NCBI GenBank assembly: GCA_900548595.1
Contig: URLB01000084.1
Location: 1 to 9,204 of the forward strand
Length of the DNA: 9,204 bases
Origin: an uncultured Eubacteriales bacterium
GTDB taxonomy: Bacteria > Bacillota > Clostridia > Lachnospirales > Anaerotignaceae
Direction of reading: 5' to 3'
The translations under genes were made by a program, and so were the position numbers. Below, piece by piece: positions 6,561-9,204 of this stretch. Numbering within the stretch: the stretch's first letter is position 1; the number at the start of each line of letters is the position of its first letter. Below the pieces are notes generated by a model that searched no databases, had not been told where the DNA came from, and worked only from the letters and a program-made list of their open reading frames with translations.

Positions 6561-6966
6561 TATATTCGTCCTTTTTGTCTGCGATTGTCTCATAAACCGA
6601 GTCCAACTCCTTTTTATGCAAATCAAGCAGTTTTTTTATCTTTTCTTCCATAAGTTCGGTATCGTCTGTAAATTCAAATTTTACAAGCCACATAGGGTTA
6701 TATTCCCCATCTTCCTCACAAACAGAATCAACTTCGCTTAAAACGGTGTCCGTATCATAATAGTCAAATATTGCGTCATATTCCCAATCCTCTACGTCTT
6801 TTTCGCAGGTCAGACGCATATAAACTACGGTTTTTCCGTCTTCTTCCACAGCATAGGTATTGTATATAAGACTGTAACTGTCATCTACGGCATAGCAACC
6901 CAGTTCTTTGTCTAAAAATCCCGTTTCGTTATCTCTGAGCATTATAACAATAAATGTTTCGTCCAT
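6550..6966 (-). CDS. Conserved acidic hypothetical protein, possibly DUF6762
   Basis: This is a 138-aa cytoplasmic protein, very rich in Asp, Glu and Tyr, with no signal peptide or membrane segment. The opening (ETFIVIMLRDNETGFLDKEL), the central EDWEYDAIFDYYD, the YNPMWLVKFEF strand and the charged C-terminal helix (about 103-135) resemble what I recall of the DUF6762 family in Clostridia. That assignment is from memory and not certain. No catalytic motif is visible. The start at 6966 has GGGGT (6973-6977) about 6 bases upstream. A strong promoter lies at 7034-7062, so this is the first gene of the unit that continues with the lipoprotein and ogg. The 11-base overlap with the lipoprotein start suggests translational coupling. 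Confidence 0.75.
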   Translation of the reverse strand: MDETFIVIMLRDNETGFLDKELGCYAVDDSYSLIYNTYAVEEDGKTVVYMRLTCEKDVEDWEYDAIFDYYDTDTVLSEVDSVCEEDGEYNPMWLVKFEFTDDTELMEEKIKKLLDLHKKELDSVYETIADKKDEYSED

Positions 6967-7033
6967 ATTTCTACCCCAATCCCGTTCGGACGCCGAAAAA
7001 TCGGCATAAATCTTCTATCCTAACAATTAATTT

Positions 7034-7062
7034 ATTATAAACCAAAAAAAATGTTAATGCAA
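7034..7062 (-). promoter_or_regulatory. SigA-type promoter of the DUF6762-like / lipoprotein / ogg operon
   Basis: TTGCAT (7057-7062) and a perfect TATAAT (7034-7039) are separated by 17 bases on the minus strand. The start of transcription should fall near 7027, giving a leader of about 60 bases. The leader contains a small hairpin GCCGA/TCGGC (6992-7005) with a 4-base loop. The hairpin is too small to call a riboswitch. Confidence 0.8.
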
Positions 7063-7192
7063 CATTGTAAGATTTACAAATTGTTTAAGTTTTTTGCCTA
7101 AAAAAATTAGGTAAATAAAATTTGCTTATGTAATGCTGTTTTTGTTTTATATTATTTTCATTTTATGCATTCATTCGATATCATTAAATTGT
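7063..7192. other. AT-rich intergenic spacer
   Basis: This is the spacer between the ilv terminator and the promoter at 7034-7062, part of the 391-base gap 6967-7357. It is very AT-rich. It has a weak 5-bp inverted repeat, CCTAA/TTAGG (7097-7111), without a T-tract. I see no gene, promoter or RNA in it. Confidence 0.5.
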
Positions 7193-7237
7193 AAAAAGTT
7201 CGACAGTTCCAAATAAAACAGAACTTGTCGAACTTTT
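7193..7237 (-). terminator. Intrinsic terminator of the ilvBNC operon
   Basis: A 12-bp perfect stem (7194-7205 with 7226-7237) extends by 4 further pairs (7206-7209 with 7221-7224) past one bulged base, around an 11-base loop. The minus strand has a U5 tail. The flanking A and T runs could let it work in both directions. It lies about 120 bases after the ilvC stop, so the operon has a rather long, AT-rich 3' untranslated region (7238-7357) in which I see no gene. Confidence 0.85.
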
Positions 7238-7357
7238 CAATTACATAAAATCTTTTTGTATTATTGCATAGATATAGATAAATTTATTATTCCTTATATC
7301 AGTTCAAAACTCTTCATATATATGTGATATATCATTTTAACTTTCATTATATAATAT

Positions 7358-8374
7358 TCAGTTATTGATAAGTTTATCATCATCGCTCCAACTGTAAAGT
7401 TTGCGTATATCCGCTCCTACAGCCTCGGAAGGATGTTCTGACGCCAGTTTTCTCATTGCATTAAAATGTACTTGAGCGCCTGCCGAAGACATGTCTAACA
7501 GAAACTCCTTAGCAAAGGTTCCGTCTTGTATATCTTTAAGGATTTGTTTCATGGCTTTTTTGGTATCTTCGGTTATAACTTTAGGTCCCGCTGTATAATC
7601 TCCATATTCAGCTGTGTTCGATATAGAATAGCGCATACCTGAAAATCCGCTCTGATAAATAAGGTCAACAATAAGCTTCATTTCGTGGATACATTCAAAA
7701 TACGCATTTCTCGGATCGTATCCGGCTTCTACAAGAGTTTCATATCCTGCCTGCATTAACGCGCATACTCCTCCGCAAAGAACAGCCTGTTCTCCGAATA
7801 AATCCGTTTCCGTTTCCGTACGGAAAGTTGTTTCAAGTACGCCCGCTCTGGCTCCGCCGATAGCCAATGCATATGCCAAGCCTAAGTCCCAAGCGTCTCC
7901 GGTTGCGTCCTGTTCAACTGCGATAAGGCAAGGTACTCCTCTGCCTGCCAAGTATTCGCTGCGGACAGTATGTCCCGGGCCTTTTGGTGCAATCATAATA
8001 ACGTTCACATTTTTCGGCGGTTTTATACATCCGAAATGGATATTAAATCCATGGGCAAATGCAAGCGTCTTACCTGCCGTAAGATACGGTTCTACGGATT
8101 CTTTATAAAGAGCCGCCTGTTTTTCGTCATTTATAAGTATCATAATGATGTCAGCCGCTTTCACTGCTTCAGCTGCGGTTTTTACCGTTAAGCCCTGTTC
8201 TTCCGCTTTCGCCCAGCTTTTTGACCCCTCATAAAGACCTACCACCACATCTACTCCGCTTTCTTTAAGGTTAAGAGCATGGGCATGTCCCTGTGAACCG
8301 TAACCTATAACCGCAACTGTCTTTCCGTCGAGTTTCTTTAAATTGCAATCCTGCTGATAAAAAATTCTTGCCAT
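7358..8374 (-). CDS. ilvC: Ketol-acid reductoisomerase, class I
   Basis: IlvC converts acetolactate or acetohydroxybutyrate to the dihydroxy acid using NAD(P)H and Mg2+, the second common step of valine and isoleucine synthesis. The 338-aa length is that of short class I enzymes. The N-terminal Rossmann domain shows GYGSQGHAHALNL (24-36). His108 is in FAHGFNI. The helical C-terminal domain carries the metal and substrate residues Asp191 and Glu195 (TDLFGEQ), Glu227, Glu231 and Ser252. The beta2-alphaB loop reads VGLYEGSKSW. The phosphate-binding Ser51 and Ser53 are present, but position 48 is Tyr where class I enzymes often have Arg. The start at 8374 has AGAGG about 9 bases upstream. It follows ilvN by 20 bases, with a strong terminator downstream. 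Identification is certain; cofactor preference is open. Confidence 0.98.
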   Translation of the reverse strand: MARIFYQQDCNLKKLDGKTVAVIGYGSQGHAHALNLKESGVDVVVGLYEGSKSWAKAEEQGLTVKTAAEAVKAADIIMILINDEKQAALYKESVEPYLTAGKTLAFAHGFNIHFGCIKPPKNVNVIMIAPKGPGHTVRSEYLAGRGVPCLIAVEQDATGDAWDLGLAYALAIGGARAGVLETTFRTETETDLFGEQAVLCGGVCALMQAGYETLVEAGYDPRNAYFECIHEMKLIVDLIYQSGFSGMRYSISNTAEYGDYTAGPKVITEDTKKAMKQILKDIQDGTFAKEFLLDMSSAGAQVHFNAMRKLASEHPSEAVGADIRKLYSWSDDDKLINN

Positions 8375-8394
8375 AATATTATACCTCTTTCTTA

Positions 8395-8901
8395 TTATAA
8401 ATTTAAATTATGTCGCAGTATGTTGCCGCCTTTTTCAATGGAGGCAATGCCTGTACGACAAATTTCCAAAATAGTAAAATCATTCATAAGCGAAATGAAG
8501 CTATCCATTTTATCACCGTTTCCTATAAGCCTTAAAACTATGGAATCCCTTGAATAGTCTACGGTTTCCGCTTTAAACGCTTCTCCTGCCGAGTGAATTT
8601 CGTCTCTGGAAGCAGGATCATTTTTTAATTTGATAAGCATAAGCTCACAGTTAAGAGAATTTTGATTTGTTAATTCCTTTATGGAACAAACGTCAGGAAG
8701 TTTATATAGCTGATTTATCAACTGTTGTTTCCCGTTTTCTTCTCCGTCAAAGCTAAATGTAATACGGGAATAATCCGACGATTCTGTTTCGCTTGCCGTA
8801 ATCGAGCTTATATTGAACCTTCTTCTGCGAAACATACTTGTCAAACGATTAAGTACTCCGAATTGATTTCTTACAAGTACGGCTAATGTGTATCTGTTCA
8901 T
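8395..8901 (-). CDS. ilvN: Acetolactate synthase small (regulatory) subunit
   Basis: This 168-aa subunit binds the IlvB catalytic subunit, raises its activity and usually confers valine feedback inhibition. An N-terminal ACT domain (about 3-75) begins TLAVLVRNQFGVLNRL and continues with RRRFNISSITAS, the conserved valine-binding region of the family. The C-terminal domain (about 80-160) has the expected RLIGNGDKMDSF stretch. Length is normal for the short IlvN/IlvH form. The ATG shares one base with the ilvB stop (TAATG), with GGAGGTGG just upstream inside the ilvB end, so translation is coupled and subunit ratio is likely set this way. The symbol ilvH would be equally acceptable. Confidence 0.96.
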   Translation of the reverse strand: MNRYTLAVLVRNQFGVLNRLTSMFRRRRFNISSITASETESSDYSRITFSFDGEENGKQQLINQLYKLPDVCSIKELTNQNSLNCELMLIKLKNDPASRDEIHSAGEAFKAETVDYSRDSIVLRLIGNGDKMDSFISLMNDFTILEICRTGIASIEKGGNILRHNLNL

Positions 8902-9204
8902 TATTCCACCTCCATTTTTGTTATAATATCGTCCATACTGCCTCCGGGAGGAAGCATAGGAAGAACAAATTCGTCTTTATCAATACTGCAATCAATAACA
9001 TACGGACCGTTATTATTAAACGCATGTATAAATGCCTCGTCCAGTTCTTCTTCCGTCAATACCTTTTCCCCATCTGCCCCAAAAGCTTTTGCAACTGCGG
9101 CAAAATCGGTTTTTCTGTTTAATGTAGTATTTGAATAGTGTTTATCAAAAAACAATGTCTGCCACTGTCTAACCATTCCCAAAACACTGTTGTTCAGAAT
9201 AAGG
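8901..9204 (-). CDS. ilvB: Acetolactate synthase large subunit (partial, C-terminal end only)
   Basis: This is the C-terminal about 100 residues of the thiamine-diphosphate enzyme that condenses pyruvate with pyruvate or 2-ketobutyrate, the first common step of branched-chain amino acid synthesis. The frame is open through the right edge of the window, so the true start is outside. It opens with LILNNSVLGMVRQWQ, where the NN is the end of the cofactor-binding motif and the Gly-Met-Val-x-Gln-Trp stretch is characteristic of acetolactate synthases. Further on come YVIDCSIDKDEFVLPMLPPG and an acidic tail. The stop TAA at 8901-8903 overlaps the ilvN start. A frame beginning at TTG 9182 is only part of this gene and is not a real start. 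Confidence 0.97.
   Translation of the reverse strand, partial: LILNNSVLGMVRQWQTLFFDKHYSNTTLNRKTDFAAVAKAFGADGEKVLTEEELDEAFIHAFNNNGPYVIDCSIDKDEFVLPMLPPGGSMDDIITKMEVE

Noticed and set aside
6992..7005. Leader hairpin GCCGA/TCGGC before the 138-aa protein gene
   Set aside because: It is too small and isolated to support a riboswitch or attenuator. There is no terminator-like tail.
7097..7111. Inverted repeat CCTAA/TTAGG in the 7063-7192 spacer
   Set aside because: The stem is only 5 bp, AT-rich, and not followed by a T-tract in either direction. This is likely chance in AT-rich DNA.
7296..7348. Short minus-strand frame of 17 codons just after ilvC
   Set aside because: It has no ribosome binding site, is very AT-rich, and is short enough to occur by chance.

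Overview
The window is AT-rich DNA from what looks like a low-GC Gram-positive anaerobe of the Clostridia. The evidence is heavy use of ATA, AGA and TTA codons, GGAGG/AAGGGG-type ribosome binding sites, SigA-type promoters, U-tailed intrinsic terminators, an OGG1-type 8-oxoguanine glycosylase, and a short protein resembling a Clostridia-restricted family. Every credible gene lies on the minus strand, so the window is best read from its right end to its left.

Right end (9204 to about 7190): the 3' part of an isoleucine/valine operon. It holds the C-terminus of ilvB (acetolactate synthase large subunit, cut by the window edge), ilvN (regulatory subunit, sharing one base with ilvB) and ilvC (ketol-acid reductoisomerase), closed by a strong hairpin terminator. 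Middle (7062 to 4360): an independent unit with a good promoter. It encodes a 138-aa acidic protein (possibly DUF6762), an overlapping 428-aa lipoprotein starting at GTG, and, after only 5 bases, an OGG1-type DNA glycosylase whose terminator abuts its stop codon.

Between that terminator and the next gene's promoter (4350 to 4101) lies a gene-poor stretch that ends in its own 15-bp perfect terminator hairpin. It carries plausible promoters upstream and two small hairpins whose loops expose CCCC. I read it as a candidate small non-coding RNA. Its C-rich loops are complementary to the AAGGGGATT Shine-Dalgarno regions of two genes in this window.

Left part (4057 to 1): a small cupin with its own promoter and terminator; a broken uridine kinase gene (udk), frameshifted through its central region; a 738-aa single-pass membrane protein with an acidic cytoplasmic tail and an extracellular beta-propeller-like repeat region; and, 17 bases downstream, tsaE (tRNA t6A synthesis ATPase), cut at its C-terminus by the window edge.

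Most of the content is ordinary chromosomal housekeeping. The parts most worth a second look are the candidate RNA, the disrupted udk, and a Tyr in the cofactor-specificity loop of IlvC.
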